Below, one piece after another: positions 18,786-30,419 of a DNA stretch of 64,000 nt. The stretch is from positions 1 through 64,000 of the forward strand of contig NZ_JACJOU010000022.1 of NCBI RefSeq assembly GCF_014695725.1. Direction: 5' to 3'. The translations under genes were made by a program, and so were the position numbers. Within the stretch, counting starts at the first letter, position 1. Each line of letters begins with the position of its first letter. Below the pieces are notes generated by a model. It ran no database searches and was not told the origin of the DNA. It was given only the letters and a program-made list of their open reading frames with translations. This DNA is from Microcoleus sp. FACHB-672 (lineage in GTDB: Bacteria; Cyanobacteriota; Cyanobacteriia; Cyanobacteriales; Oscillatoriaceae).

Positions 18786-19011
18786 CTAACCCTAGTCTCT
18801 CAAATCCCCCTAATCTATAATGAAGTCAAGCCAAGGACATTTTTATTTGGCAAAGAAGCTATTCTGATTGTGGGGGGAAACTCCGGTTAAATACTGTTAA
18901 TTTAACGGCTTTCTATAAAAAATTGAAAGTGTCTTTGCCATCGCTGTCTGCAGTCTACCAAAACCCTGCGTGACCTGTCGTTAGCGCCCGAAATCCAAAC
19001 TTCACAATCTA

Positions 19012-20289
19012 ATGTCCAAAATCAATCTGATGGATACTTCAACCAGCAAGACTGAGGCATCAAGCAAATTTTCGTGGAAGCAGCCGGCAATTTACTTACT
19101 GCTGGTGCTGATGGGAGCCGGTGGCACGTTCTTGGGCACGCGTTTTATCAAAGCTAACCCGCAGTTATTTGCCGGCTCAACGGCGAAACAAACTCAACAG
19201 TTCAAGAGTTTAGCTCCTCTGCAAACAGAGACTGCTGCAGTTGAGTCCTTGCCACCGGCTGATGTGGATTCTAATTTTATTGTGGCGGCAGTTGAGAAAG
19301 TGGGTCCGGCTGTGGTGCGGATTGATGCCTCCCGAACCGTAAGCCGATCACGCTCAGATATGTTTGAAGATCCCATTTTTCGCCGATTTTTTGGCCGAAA
19401 TCAACCGCAACCTCCTCAGCAGCGACGCGTTGAGCAGGGCGTTGGCTCTGGTTTTGCCCTCAGTGAGGATGGCCATATTATCACGAACGCTCATGTGATT
19501 GATGGTGCGGATACGGTGGAGGTGACACTCAAGGATGGGCGCACGTTCACCGGCAAGGTACTGGGGGAAGATCCGGTGACTGATGTGGCGGTGGTTAAGA
19601 TTCAAGCCCTTAACTTGCCGGCGGTGACGATCGGAGATTCCGCGCTGCTACAGCCGGGGGAATGGGCCATCGCCATCGGCAATCCTTTGGGGTTAGACAA
19701 TACGGTGACAGCCGGCATTATTAGCGCGACTGAACGATCTAGCAATCAAGTGGGCGTGCCTGATAAGCGGGTTGGCTTTATTCAAACCGATGCTGCGATT
19801 AATCCCGGAAATTCTGGCGGACCACTGCTGAATGCTGCCGGTGAGGTGATTGGCATGAACACGGCTATCATTAGTGGGGCGCAAGGGCTGGGTTTTGCGA
19901 TTCCGATTAACTCGGTGCAAGAAATTGCCCAGCAGCTGATCAGCAAAGGCAAAGTTGAACATCCCTATCTTGGCATTGAGATGATTGCCTTGACGCCGGA
20001 AATTAGAAAAGAAATTAACGCTGAACCCAGTAGTGGCATTCGCGTAGAAACCGACCAAGGTGTTTTAATCAGTCGGATTGCTGAGGATGCACCGGCAGCT
20101 AAAGCGGGGTTGCGGGCCGGCGATGTGATCCAAAAGATTGACAATCAGCCCATTACTAAGGCAGAAACCGTGCAACAGTTGGTACGAGCCAGCAAGCTCG
20201 GTAGCCCCCTGCAAGTTGAAATTAACCGTAATGGGAAGACGTTGAAACTGGAGGTAAAACCCGGCCCAATGCCGGTGCAACCTGAGTAG
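19012..20289 (+). CDS. HtrA/Deg-type trypsin-like serine protease (HhoA/HhoB/HtrA group)
   Basis: This 425-residue protease has an N-terminal membrane/signal segment (about residues 24-45), a trypsin-like domain with the catalytic triad His161 (TNAHV), Asp191 (TDVAVVK) and Ser268 (PGNSGGP), and one C-terminal PDZ domain (about 320-415, GVLISRIAEDAPAAKAGLRAGDVI). One PDZ domain and a Phe-rich loop before the first strand fit the cyanobacterial HhoA/HhoB/HtrA group, which degrade damaged proteins in the periplasm or lumen and matter under light and heat stress. Which of the three paralogues it is cannot be decided here. The ATG at 19012 may not be the true start; MDTSTSKTE begins six residues later. 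Confidence 0.93.
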   Translation: MSKINLMDTSTSKTEASSKFSWKQPAIYLLLVLMGAGGTFLGTRFIKANPQLFAGSTAKQTQQFKSLAPLQTETAAVESLPPADVDSNFIVAAVEKVGPAVVRIDASRTVSRSRSDMFEDPIFRRFFGRNQPQPPQQRRVEQGVGSGFALSEDGHIITNAHVIDGADTVEVTLKDGRTFTGKVLGEDPVTDVAVVKIQALNLPAVTIGDSALLQPGEWAIAIGNPLGLDNTVTAGIISATERSSNQVGVPDKRVGFIQTDAAINPGNSGGPLLNAAGEVIGMNTAIISGAQGLGFAIPINSVQEIAQQLISKGKVEHPYLGIEMIALTPEIRKEINAEPSSGIRVETDQGVLISRIAEDAPAAKAGLRAGDVIQKIDNQPITKAETVQQLVRASKLGSPLQVEINRNGKTLKLEVKPGPMPVQPE

Positions 20290-20346
20290 CCGAGTTTTGC
20301 TCCGTTACTGTGTGGCGCGATGGCAGCCGCCAACCGCGCCACCCTA

Positions 20347-20787
20347 TTATTTGTCACTTGGAGAATTCCAGAAATTGGGGAGTTTTAAATTTTGTATTTG
20401 CGCTTGCGACGACGCCGTACTGGAAGGCATAGTGGCCAACTTTAACCCACCGAGAATCAAAGTTACTAAAATCGCTACAATGTAAAGATTAAGCTTACCA
20501 GGACGTGATAATAACCGATTGGCGAGAGAAGACTTGTTCCCATTGAAAGTTTCCATCTGTTTAGCGCGGATCGTTACCTCCGTTTTGGTAACGTTGATCA
20601 GTTCAAGTTGCTTTAACTGCCTAAAAGCGTTGAGAACCTCACGTTCGCTATAGGGTCTTTCCTTAAACTCAGCACTCCATGCTTGAAAATCCTTGATGTT
20701 AAGGTTAGCCGTAGCTTTGGTGGGAACTTTCCGCAGAATCCATTGATAGAGAAGGTTAGCGCAGGGGGTCAGCTGTTCTTGTAACAT
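20347..20787 (-). CDS. Conserved-looking hypothetical protein with one membrane helix
   Basis: I do not recognise this 146-residue protein. Residues 1-78 are helical and charged and look like a small winged-helix or replication-type HTH fold (SEREVLNAFRQLKQLELINV). A single membrane helix lies at about 99-118 (LNLYIVAILVTLILGGLKLA), followed by a short Ser/Gln-rich tail. It could be a membrane-anchored DNA- or protein-binding factor; that is inference. It is convergent with the protease gene and divergent from the deformylase gene. Confidence 0.6.
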   Translation of the reverse strand: MLQEQLTPCANLLYQWILRKVPTKATANLNIKDFQAWSAEFKERPYSEREVLNAFRQLKQLELINVTKTEVTIRAKQMETFNGNKSSLANRLLSRPGKLNLYIVAILVTLILGGLKLATMPSSTASSQAQIQNLKLPNFWNSPSDK

Positions 20788-20955
20788 TTGTGTATAGGTA
20801 ATTTGGTATTGCCCGTCTTCCGTGGCATTTTTATAGTGCCCAAGAATCGAAAGCTATCAGCAGAATTTTGACGATTTTAACAAAACTTTACAATTAGCCT
20901 ACCTCTTCAGGCAGATGCAGCTCTTCTTTATTTAATGTAGCGTAGAAAAATTTTT

Positions 20956-21480
20956 ATGAGCGACTTACTGGAAATCTCTCAACTAGGCGATCCCATCCTG
21001 CGCCGGCAAGCTCAGCCAATCGAAAATGTTCACGATGAACACATTCAAAAACTGATTGATCGCTTAATTTTTACTGCCGGTAAAGCGAATGGCGTAGGAA
21101 TTGCCGCGCCCCAAGTGGCAGAATCTTACCGCTTGTTTATTGTGGCATCGCGCCCAACGATAAGATATCCCAATGCGCCGGTGATGGAACCAACAGCAAT
21201 ACTGAATCCCCAGATTATTGCTCACTCCGCTGAAGTTGTGAAGGATTGGGAAGGATGTTTAAGTATTCCGGGGATTCGGGGATTGGTTCCGAGATATCAA
21301 GCGATTGAAGTTGAATACACCACTCGGGATGGCAAACTGTGCCGGCAAACATTAAGCGATTTTGTTGCCCGAATTTTTCAGCACGAATTCGATCATCTCA
21401 ACGGCATCGTGTTTGTTGATCGGGTAGAGAGTACGCTAGAGATTGTCACAGAGCAAGAATACCAGAAACTGATTGTTTAG
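20956..21480 (+). CDS. def: Peptide deformylase
   Basis: It removes the formyl group from the N-terminal methionine of new proteins, using a metal ion. The 174-residue sequence has all three family motifs: GVGIAAPQ (residues 46-53), EGCLS with metal ligand Cys101, and QHEFDHLNG with metal ligands His143 and His147 and catalytic Glu144. Length is normal. The ATG at 20956 is in good context and the protein start matches family expectation. A TPR protein gene follows 119 nt later in the same direction. Confidence 0.96.
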   Translation: MSDLLEISQLGDPILRRQAQPIENVHDEHIQKLIDRLIFTAGKANGVGIAAPQVAESYRLFIVASRPTIRYPNAPVMEPTAILNPQIIAHSAEVVKDWEGCLSIPGIRGLVPRYQAIEVEYTTRDGKLCRQTLSDFVARIFQHEFDHLNGIVFVDRVESTLEIVTEQEYQKLIV

Positions 21481-21599
21481 CCATCAGCCTGAACCCGTAA
21501 AAATACCGAGTTCAGGCCAGATCAATATGTGTAAGATTGCTGCAGACACCCTTGGGTGCGAGTGCGGTTCACTACATATTGGGTAGGGTTGCAGGAAGC

Positions 21600-23069
21600 A
21601 TGGCTAACACAAATGACGACTCCGATATCGAGTTAGAGTTAGAGCAAATGCGGCGGGAACTCGCAAAACCTGAGCCAATTACAAGCAATCAGAATCCCGC
21701 GTCAATTGCAAGTAATCAGAATCATACGTTAGTTACAAATACTCAGAATGCTGAGCCAATTGCAAGCAATCAGAATATCGAACTCTACCCACAAAAACTC
21801 TACACTTCATCATATATTGCAATCGGCCTTTTAATTGTTGGGGTGGGTGCCGGCTTCTTCACCTTATATAAAGCACAGCAGTGGACGCTCGCTAAATCCC
21901 AAACCGTAATAGCGAAGGTGGAAACTGTTAAGAATAGTCCTGATATCAATTCGCTGACAAATGCAGAGCAATCTTTGACAGAAACAATTGCCATTTTAGA
22001 AAAGATGCCCAATGCGCCTGGATTTCCCTACAAACAAGCTCAAGCGGATCTAGTTAAGCTGAGAGGACTGCAAAGCATTGTTGGGGTAAATTTTTTAGCA
22101 GCAGAAAATCTAAAAAATGCTGAAAAACTAGCGATGGAAGCTGCTATTTTGGTGCAAAAGCCACCGCATCCGGTGAAAGTTTGGTATGAAGCGAAGCAGA
22201 AATGGCAAATGGCGCTTCTCCTCGTTAAAACGATTCCCGTAAGTACATCTGTGGCAGAAATCGCTCAGCAGAAGTTGCCGGCTTACCGTTCTAATTACGA
22301 GATAATCAGCAAAAGATTTGCAACTGCTCAGCAGGCAGCAGACTTTAATAACCGAGGGGTTCTTAAACTTGAAAAAGCGGAGTATCGGCGAGCTTTAGAA
22401 TATTTTACGCAAGCAGTAAGTCTGAATTCCAGCATCGCTGAGTCTTACTTCGGGCGGGGAATTGCGTATTCGGCTTTGGGAAATAATCAGAAAGCCGTTC
22501 AAGAATACAACCAGGTTATTAAACTGAATGCTAACTATAGTCAAGCATATTTTAATCGCGCTTTGGCGCAATATGTCTTAGGAAATAAACAACAGACAGT
22601 ATCTGATTTAAGTGAAACAATCCGCGTTGAGCCAAACCATGCTAGAGCTTACCTGGAACGAGGTTCGCTGCGTTATGAGCTAGGAATTCAGGAAAAAGGA
22701 ATTGAAGACTTACAGAAAGCCTCAGAACTTTTTTCTCAGCAGGGAGATACCAAGAATCTGCAACAAGCTGAAAAATTAATTAGCCAGTGGCAAGGAACTG
22801 CTGAACCGGCTGCTGTTGCAGTAAGTGATGCAGAATTAGAGGATTCTGAGTTAGATGAATGCGAGGACGCGTGGCAAAGCCATTCCCCGGCACTCTCCTG
22901 TTATCTTCCATCAGTTGATATTACTAATCGGCGTGACCGGCAACCGTTAAATACTGGTTCTACTAATATTCTTCCTAAAACTCAAAGTGATGCCGGCAAT
23001 ACTGAAACCTCAATTCGTACGCCTTCTCGCAGCCGTGGCGGTAGCTTTAGCCGTAGCAGAAGAAGATAA
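21600..23069 (+). CDS. TPR-repeat membrane protein
   Basis: The product has 489 residues if started at the ATG at 21600, which has GCAGGAAG just upstream; the frame is open from 21537 but without a better start. It has an acidic N-terminus, three and a half 9-residue repeats containing SNQN/NTQN (residues about 29-60), one membrane helix (about 71-90, IAIGLLIVGVGAGFFTLY), a helical region, then at least three TPR units between about 255 and 370 (AADFNNRGVLKLEKAEYRRA, AESYFGRGIAYSALGNNQKA, SQAYFNRALAQYVLGNKQQT). The tail is acidic and then Ser/Arg-rich (PSRSRGGSFSRSRRR). TPR units mediate protein-protein contacts. The specific role is unknown. Confidence 0.8.
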   Translation: MANTNDDSDIELELEQMRRELAKPEPITSNQNPASIASNQNHTLVTNTQNAEPIASNQNIELYPQKLYTSSYIAIGLLIVGVGAGFFTLYKAQQWTLAKSQTVIAKVETVKNSPDINSLTNAEQSLTETIAILEKMPNAPGFPYKQAQADLVKLRGLQSIVGVNFLAAENLKNAEKLAMEAAILVQKPPHPVKVWYEAKQKWQMALLLVKTIPVSTSVAEIAQQKLPAYRSNYEIISKRFATAQQAADFNNRGVLKLEKAEYRRALEYFTQAVSLNSSIAESYFGRGIAYSALGNNQKAVQEYNQVIKLNANYSQAYFNRALAQYVLGNKQQTVSDLSETIRVEPNHARAYLERGSLRYELGIQEKGIEDLQKASELFSQQGDTKNLQQAEKLISQWQGTAEPAAVAVSDAELEDSELDECEDAWQSHSPALSCYLPSVDITNRRDRQPLNTGSTNILPKTQSDAGNTETSIRTPSRSRGGSFSRSRRR

Positions 23070-23110
23070 GCTTAACTAAGTATTACTCACTTAGCATTCA
23101 GCACTCAATC

Positions 23111-24472
<1,362 letters not shown>

Positions 24473-24546
24473 TTAAAGATAATTAACCGCAGATGATAGC
24501 GCAGCGTACCGCCGGCATACACAGATAAAGAGGAGTTGGCCGGCTT

Positions 24547-24930
24547 TTAGCGAGTAAATAAGTTGGGAAATAAATACCGGAATCCTATGAGGAATAAAAA
24601 TAGGCCATAGAGTTTTTTCATGAGTTCGCTGCTAATGTATGGCTGATTAGCAAAAAGTGCGCCGAAGAGATTGCCAATTACTAAGCCAATGGCAATGATA
24701 ATCGCGTGTTTAATATTCAGGTTGTTGTTGCGATGGTAGACAATTGCACCGAGAATTCCAATCGGTAATACCTGGGCGGCTAGAGATGTGCCGGTGGCTA
24801 ATTTTTGATCGAGGCTTAATAGGAGTACCATTGCCGGCACCATAATTGCGCCGCCGCCGATGCCGAACATTCCGCCGGCGACACCGGCAACTAAACCAAT
24901 TAGTAGCAATTGAATCAAAAGGTTAGACAT
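24547..24930 (-). CDS. TauE/SafE-type membrane protein, half length
   Basis: This is a 127-residue hydrophobic protein with about four membrane helices and the family-typical glycine motif GVAGGMFGIGGGAIMVPAMV near residue 16. Full TauE/SafE transporters, thought to export sulfur-containing anions such as sulfite or sulfoacetate, have about 250 residues in two homologous halves. Only the first half is present here, and the sequence between its end and the nearest gene shows no second half. It could be a natural half-size member that dimerises or a truncation. It lies between the beta-glucosidase and argS on the same strand. Confidence 0.75.
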   Translation of the reverse strand: MSNLLIQLLLIGLVAGVAGGMFGIGGGAIMVPAMVLLLSLDQKLATGTSLAAQVLPIGILGAIVYHRNNNLNIKHAIIIAIGLVIGNLFGALFANQPYISSELMKKLYGLFLFLIGFRYLFPNLFTR

Positions 24931-24988
24931 TCTTCTATTTCAGGTTTTGAGTTTTTTGGCTTGTCAAACTTAGCATGATAACGGGGAA

Positions 24989-26746
24989 TCACATCCGATC
25001 TAATACTCGAATTCCTAGCAAGTACAATCCCATTTTTAGCGTGTAAGCTGTCAAATCGCACAGCATTAAGCGAGAAGTTCGCTGCGGTTCTTCTGCTTGC
25101 AAGACAGAACACCGATCATAAAATTGATTGAATTTTTGGCTAAGTTCAAAAAGATATTGACACAGCCGGTTTGGCAGTAAATCAACTTCTACGATACTGA
25201 TAACTTCGTCCAGTTGAAGTAAATGCTTCGCTAAGGCTAGTTCTGTTTCTTCTTGCAACAGAATTTTTCCACCGGCACCTAAATTGTCAAAATCAATATT
25301 ACCCTTGCGGCTAATCCCTTGCACTCGGACATAAGCATAGAGCATATAAGGGGCAGTATTGCCCTGTAACGTCAGCATTTTGTCATAGCTAAAAATGTAG
25401 TTGCTGGTGCGATTTTGACTCAAATCGGCATACTTAACGGCACTTAATCCCACGATTTGGGCGACATTGGCAATAAATTCTTCAGTTTCCTCGCGTTCTT
25501 CTTCTTTGATTCGGGTTTCTAAATCTGCACGGGCGCGAATTACTGCTTCATCTAATAAATCCCGCAGCCGCACGGTTTCCCCAGAACGAGTTTTTAATTT
25601 TTTGCCATCTTCTCCTAATACTAATCCAAAGGGAACATGAACAATTTCAACATTATCTGGAATCCAATCGGCACGTCTAGCAACTTGAAAGAATTGAGCG
25701 AAGTGGTTAGATTGGCCGGCATCGGTAATATATATGAGCCGATCTGCCTCATCTTGTTGAATCCGGTAGCGCAGGGCTGCTAAATCGGTTGTGGCGTAGT
25801 TATAGCCGCCATCGGATTTTTTGACAATTAAGGGTAAAGGATTGCCTTCTGTGTTCTTAAATCCTTCTAAGAAAACACATTTTGCCCCGGCATCTTCCAC
25901 CAGCAATCCTGACTTCTCTAAATCTTCCACGACTGCCGGCAGCAAGGGATTATAGAACGATTCGCCCCGTTCCGTTAAACAGATATCTAGCAAGTCATAA
26001 ATTACTTGAAATTCACGCCGCGATTGCTCACATAAAAGCTGCCAAGCGTGGCGGGTATCTTCGGCACCGGCTTGCAGTTTCACCACTTCTTGTTTGGCGA
26101 TTTCTTTAAAGGCTTCATCGCTATCAAACCGCTGTTTTGCTTTCTTATAAAAAGCAACTAGATCGCCTAAATCGAGAGCATTTGCCGTTGTCAGCGCCTC
26201 TGGAGAAACTTCCCGCAGGTACGCGATCAGCATTCCAAATTGAGTCCCCCAATCCCCGACATGATTCAGCCGCAGAACATCATGACCTTTAAATTCTAAA
26301 ATTCGGGCGATGCAATCACCGATAATGGTGGAACGCAAATGCCCGACGTGCATTTCTTTGGCAATATTGGGACTAGAAAAATCCACCACCACGCGCAGGG
26401 GTGTTTTCGCCTTGGGAATTCCCAGCCGGCTATCTCCCTGAATTGCCATCAACTGGGTTTCCAGATAAGCCGGCTTGAGGGTGAGATTGATAAAACCAGG
26501 ACCGGCAACTTCTGGCGGTTCGCAAAAGTCGGCGATTTGCAAATTTTGAACGAGTTTGTCTGCGATCTCACGCGGCTTTTGCCCCAATTTCTTTGCCAGG
26601 GACATCGCCGCATTCGATTGATAGTCGCCAAATTTCGGATTGCTGGCAGGGACAAGCATGGCGTCTGTGCCGGCCATTTCGTCCCCAAAGGCGGCGATGA
26701 AGGCTTGGTTGAAGCGGGTTTTGAGCTGTTCGAGGGTGGAGTTCAT
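24989..26746 (-). CDS. argS: Arginyl-tRNA synthetase
   Basis: This class I synthetase charges tRNA-Arg. The 585-residue protein has the N-terminal additional domain (residues 1-110), the HIGH-type motif HVGHLRST at 133-140 in [20 protein letters not shown], a KMSKS-equivalent region [17 protein letters not shown] and the C-terminal DALR anticodon-binding domain ([13 protein letters not shown] ... LGIRVLDRM). The degenerate KMSKS is normal for ArgRS. Length is as expected. Start ATG at 26746. Confidence 0.97.
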   Translation of the reverse strand: MNSTLEQLKTRFNQAFIAAFGDEMAGTDAMLVPASNPKFGDYQSNAAMSLAKKLGQKPREIADKLVQNLQIADFCEPPEVAGPGFINLTLKPAYLETQLMAIQGDSRLGIPKAKTPLRVVVDFSSPNIAKEMHVGHLRSTIIGDCIARILEFKGHDVLRLNHVGDWGTQFGMLIAYLREVSPEALTTANALDLGDLVAFYKKAKQRFDSDEAFKEIAKQEVVKLQAGAEDTRHAWQLLCEQSRREFQVIYDLLDICLTERGESFYNPLLPAVVEDLEKSGLLVEDAGAKCVFLEGFKNTEGNPLPLIVKKSDGGYNYATTDLAALRYRIQQDEADRLIYITDAGQSNHFAQFFQVARRADWIPDNVEIVHVPFGLVLGEDGKKLKTRSGETVRLRDLLDEAVIRARADLETRIKEEEREETEEFIANVAQIVGLSAVKYADLSQNRTSNYIFSYDKMLTLQGNTAPYMLYAYVRVQGISRKGNIDFDNLGAGGKILLQEETELALAKHLLQLDEVISIVEVDLLPNRLCQYLFELSQKFNQFYDRCSVLQAEEPQRTSRLMLCDLTAYTLKMGLYLLGIRVLDRM

Positions 26747-27175
26747 GATGCTAGATGCAACGCAGGCTTACGTCGTGTCTATCTAATGTAGCAAGCTGTC
26801 GATCTTCACATCAATCAATTTATGGTTTTGCGCGAATCCTACGGTTTTTTCTATAGCTGCAACTCATGCAAGTTCATCACACACGCTACGGTTGCGTTAA
26901 TTGCCCGCGCTTCTGTGATTTTTCAATGCTCATCCGGCTGAAAAGCTTGCGATGCCGACATCTTGCCAGCTAGATCTCTAACAACCGATTTAGGATTGCT
27001 ATAGAACCTCTCAGTTCAGTCCAATTTGATTAAGTGGGATTATTGGTAAATAATATTTTAATATATAGCGCAAATATCTTTACTTATAAAACTAAGTAAA
27101 ATGAAACTCGAATTACGGGACTAGAGAGTTCCTAATCCGTCGAAGAAAAGTTTGAAGCCCAGATAAGTTTATGTT
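26747..27175. other. Intergenic region between argS and a small hypothetical gene
   Basis: No gene is supported. The segment TTTAGGATTGCTATA near 26990-27005 resembles TTTAGGGTTGCTATA near 39746-39761, so it may be a small dispersed repeat. The stretch 27035-27110 is very AT-rich. Confidence 0.4.
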
Positions 27176-27403
27176 TTAACTGGCAACTTTTAAGAAACCG
27201 CGACGCACTCCATAAATCAGCCGATTGATGATCACTTGATGTTCATCGCTGATTTTATCTTCTAACAGTACAGCTTTTAGATGCTGGCGATCAGAGCTAG
27301 TCAGGAACCCGGAAAGGAGAACTTGACCGAATAAATCTTCTAGCGTGCCTGGGGAGGGATCGAGTTGAGACAGATGAGAGCTAAAGCCGTAGGTGATACC
27401 CAT
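27176..27403 (-). CDS. Small hypothetical protein
   Basis: This 75-residue protein has no family I can name. Its composition looks coding and the ATG is preceded by a strong AGGAGG ribosome binding site (AGGAGGTCTATCAA before the ATG), which is the best reason to believe it is expressed. The sequence has a helical C-terminal part with basic residues (INRLIYGVRRGFLKV). The N-terminal half contains a PGTLEDLFGQVLLSGFLTSS stretch suggestive of a small helical regulatory protein. It is monocistronic, with 686 nt of non-coding DNA upstream. Confidence 0.65.
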   Translation of the reverse strand: MGITYGFSSHLSQLDPSPGTLEDLFGQVLLSGFLTSSDRQHLKAVLLEDKISDEHQVIINRLIYGVRRGFLKVAS

Positions 27404-28089
27404 TTGATAGACCTCCTGTAGTTAGTCCTGTAATTCGTCTATATTTAATAGTCTGCCGTGTTTGCCGGCAAAGGTCATCAGCAGAAGCGCTAGTCTTGTT
27501 TTTTTCGGGATTCCGCAACATCTCTAACAGTAAAATTACGGAAAATCTAAGGGAAATTACACACAAATTCTAGCGTTCTCAGCCTTAAAAGTTAGGGGTA
27601 TATGAGAATTAGCTGATATCCGCCGACAAATGTGATTACGCGCGTTCCTCTTGATCTACCACAGTTATTATTTTTGACATACCTTCTAAGCCAAATCGGC
27701 TTCTCGATATTCAAGCCGGCGCTGATCCCCTTTTCTTACTCCTGTAGTGTCTCTACTCTTTATCTACCGAAAGTAAGAGGACAAAAGCAGGCTTTCTGCT
27801 ATCCTATTTTTTCGGGTCATCATTCCCTATGTTTACACACTGGCAAGGCGCTGCGTTCCAAGTCAATTCACTTTGACAGTTCAGCCATCTAATTTCAGAG
27901 AATTTACATAGAGCCAATGTCTGTAATTGTTCTGAGGTTTTTGTAAAAACAATCACAATTTAGATGCTTTAAGGCTCTAGAGCCTAGCTTTGCCCTGGCC
28001 GACTTCATAAAATTCAACACCTCTATAAAGATTTCTCGATAAAATATTTCTATAACTAGAGGAATAGTCACAATTATTACGGACATATA
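27404..28089. other. Long intergenic region before the ethylene-receptor-like kinase
   Basis: There are 686 nt without a supported gene. An 86-residue plus-strand frame at 27632-27892 and a 60-residue minus-strand frame at 27904-28086 have no motifs and no ribosome binding sites. The region must contain the divergent promoters of the flanking genes and could hold a small RNA, but I see no specific structure. Confidence 0.45.
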
Positions 28090-30369
28090 ATGCTAGGACT
28101 TTTGCCAAACTTTTTTTCTGGAAGTTTTATTCCACATGGCCACTGCTACCTATGGAAGCCAAGTTTGGTAGGGTTGCATATAGTCTCCGACTCATTGATA
28201 GCACTAGCTTATTATTCAATTCCAATAATGCTGGTCTATTTCGTTGCCAAAAGGCGAGACGTGCCATTTTACGGCATCTTTTTGTTGTTTGGAACATTTA
28301 TCATCGCCTGCGGCAGCACACATATTTTGGAAATTTGGACCCTTTGGCATCCAAATTACTGGCTTTCGGGGTTCCTGAAAGCCTTTACTGCTGGGGTTTC
28401 TGTATATACAGCTTTAACACTGACACCGCTGATCCCTCAAGCGTTAGCGCTCCCCAGCCCAGCCCAACTGGAAGCAACTAACCACAGGCTAGAAAATGAA
28501 ATTCTCGAGCGCAAGCGGGTGGAGGAAGCACTACGACAAGCCCACAAGGAATTCGAGAAACACGTTGCAGAATGGACTGCCGAATTACAAGCAGCTAACG
28601 CGCTACTGCAACAGGAGATGGTTGAACACAAGCAAGCAGACGAAGCGTTACGCAAAAATGAAGCGCAATTCCGAGCGGTTTTTGAGTGGACAGCGGTTGG
28701 TATCATATTCGGTGATTTGGACGGGCGAATTGTGGAAAGCAATTTAGCCTTGCAAGAACTCATGGGATATAGCAGCGAAGAACTTCGCGGGATGATTTTC
28801 AGCAAGCTTATCCATCCGGACGATGTCACAATCGATCTAGAACTTTTTCAAGAAATGCGAGCAGGAAAAAGGGATGGTCACCGGCGAGAAAAGCGCTATA
28901 TCTGCAAGAATGGTTTGATTATCTGGGTTCATGTAACGGTTTCTCTAATCAGAGATCAAAGCGGGCAACCTCAATTTATTGTGGCAATAATCGATAACAT
29001 TACTGAGCAGCGGCAGGCTGAAGAGGCACTGCGGGAAAGTGAAGCGCAGTATCGCCGCATTGTTGAAACCGCCACAGAGGGAATTTGGGTTTTGGATGCG
29101 GAGGGCAATACAAATTTTGCCAATCAGCAAGTCGCTCAAATGCTTGGCAGTACGCCGGAGGAGATGATAGGTCAGCCTTTATTTGCGTTTATGGATGAGG
29201 AAGGTAAAGCAATCTCGCTGGAGAATATGGAGCGCCGCCGGCAAGGAATTAAAGAACAGCATGATTTTAAGTTCTATCGTAAAGATGGCTCTCATCTGTG
29301 GGCAATTGTGTCTACGAATCCCATCTTTGATCGAGCGGGAAACTATGCCGGTGTTTTAAAAATGATTACTGACATCACCGAACGCAAGCAGGCAGAATCT
29401 GCGTTGCGGGAACGTGAAGCGCGGTTGAGGAAGCAAACCAATCAGCTTGAACAAGCTTTCTACAAACTGCAACAGACCCAAAGCCAATTGGTTCAGAGTG
29501 AAAAAATGTCTTCTCTAGGACAAATGGTGGCGGGTGTCGCTCACGAAATTAACAATCCTATTAATTTTATTCACGGTAATCTAATGTACGCCAGTGAGTA
29601 CACCCTAAGCTTGTTGGAATTGCTGCATCTTTACCAGTTACACTATCCCGAGCCATTGCCACAAATTCAAGCCAAAACAGAAGCTGTGGATCTGGATTTC
29701 CTTATAGAAGACCTTCCAAAAATGCTTTCTTCGATGTCTGTAGGAACTGAGCGTATTCGCTCAATTGTCCTGTCATTGCGAAACTTCTCGCGACTGGATG
29801 AAGCAGAAATGAAGCCGGTGAACATTCATGAAGGTCTCGACAGTACGCTGCTAATTTTGCAACACCGACTTAAGGCTGGGGTTAAAAATTCTGAAATTCA
29901 GGTGATCAAAGAATATGGTGAATTGCCTTTAGTGGAGTGCCATGCCGGCCAGTTGAATCAAGTGTTTATGAATCTCCTTAGCAATGCAATTGATGCTTTA
30001 GAAAATGTGACTTCCCCACGAATCATTACGATTCATACTTCAGTGGGGTTTGGCGAGGAGGAACAGGAATCTTCAATCCATCATCACCAATCCCCAAATC
30101 TAGATCCCCAGTTTGTGATCATTCGCATTGCTGACACCGGCATCGGCATGAGTGAGGATGTGCGCCGACGTCTGTTCGATCCGTTCTTTACGACTAAACC
30201 TGTTGGCAAAGGCACAGGATTGGGATTGTCGATCAGCTATCAGATTATCATTGAGAAACACGCGGGTCAGTTGAAGTGTATTTCGTCCCCAGGCAAAGGC
30301 GCGGAGTTTGTCATAGAAATTCCCATTCACCAACATTCTAAAAAGCCGGTTTTATTTTCGGGAGTCTAA
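28090..30369 (+). CDS. Ethylene-receptor-like sensor histidine kinase (ethylene-binding domain, two PAS, HisKA/HATPase)
   Basis: This 759-residue kinase opens with three membrane helices matching the ethylene-binding domain of plant ETR1 and cyanobacterial SynEtr1. Helix 1 has SDSLIALAYYSIPIMLVYFV with Asp34. Helix 2 has FIIACGSTHILEIW with the copper ligands Cys74 and His78. Helix 3 ends at PLIPQAL near residue 118. A coiled coil follows (about 125-190), then two PAS domains (about 195-315 and 320-440), a linker helix, and a histidine kinase core with phospho-acceptor His485 in GVAHEINNP and an HATPase with [26 protein letters not shown]. Known cyanobacterial homologues bind ethylene through Cu(I). 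No response regulator gene adjoins it. Confidence 0.92.
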   Translation: MLGLLPNFFSGSFIPHGHCYLWKPSLVGLHIVSDSLIALAYYSIPIMLVYFVAKRRDVPFYGIFLLFGTFIIACGSTHILEIWTLWHPNYWLSGFLKAFTAGVSVYTALTLTPLIPQALALPSPAQLEATNHRLENEILERKRVEEALRQAHKEFEKHVAEWTAELQAANALLQQEMVEHKQADEALRKNEAQFRAVFEWTAVGIIFGDLDGRIVESNLALQELMGYSSEELRGMIFSKLIHPDDVTIDLELFQEMRAGKRDGHRREKRYICKNGLIIWVHVTVSLIRDQSGQPQFIVAIIDNITEQRQAEEALRESEAQYRRIVETATEGIWVLDAEGNTNFANQQVAQMLGSTPEEMIGQPLFAFMDEEGKAISLENMERRRQGIKEQHDFKFYRKDGSHLWAIVSTNPIFDRAGNYAGVLKMITDITERKQAESALREREARLRKQTNQLEQAFYKLQQTQSQLVQSEKMSSLGQMVAGVAHEINNPINFIHGNLMYASEYTLSLLELLHLYQLHYPEPLPQIQAKTEAVDLDFLIEDLPKMLSSMSVGTERIRSIVLSLRNFSRLDEAEMKPVNIHEGLDSTLLILQHRLKAGVKNSEIQVIKEYGELPLVECHAGQLNQVFMNLLSNAIDALENVTSPRIITIHTSVGFGEEEQESSIHHHQSPNLDPQFVIIRIADTGIGMSEDVRRRLFDPFFTTKPVGKGTGLGLSISYQIIIEKHAGQLKCISSPGKGAEFVIEIPIHQHSKKPVLFSGV

Positions 30370-30419
30370 TCGTGTCGGCTTAACGTTTGTGTTCTAGAAA
30401 GCGAATTAAAAGCGTTCTA

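Noticed and set aside
27632-27892. 86-residue plus-strand frame
   Set aside because: Composition is not coding-like, with no ribosome binding site or recognisable domain.
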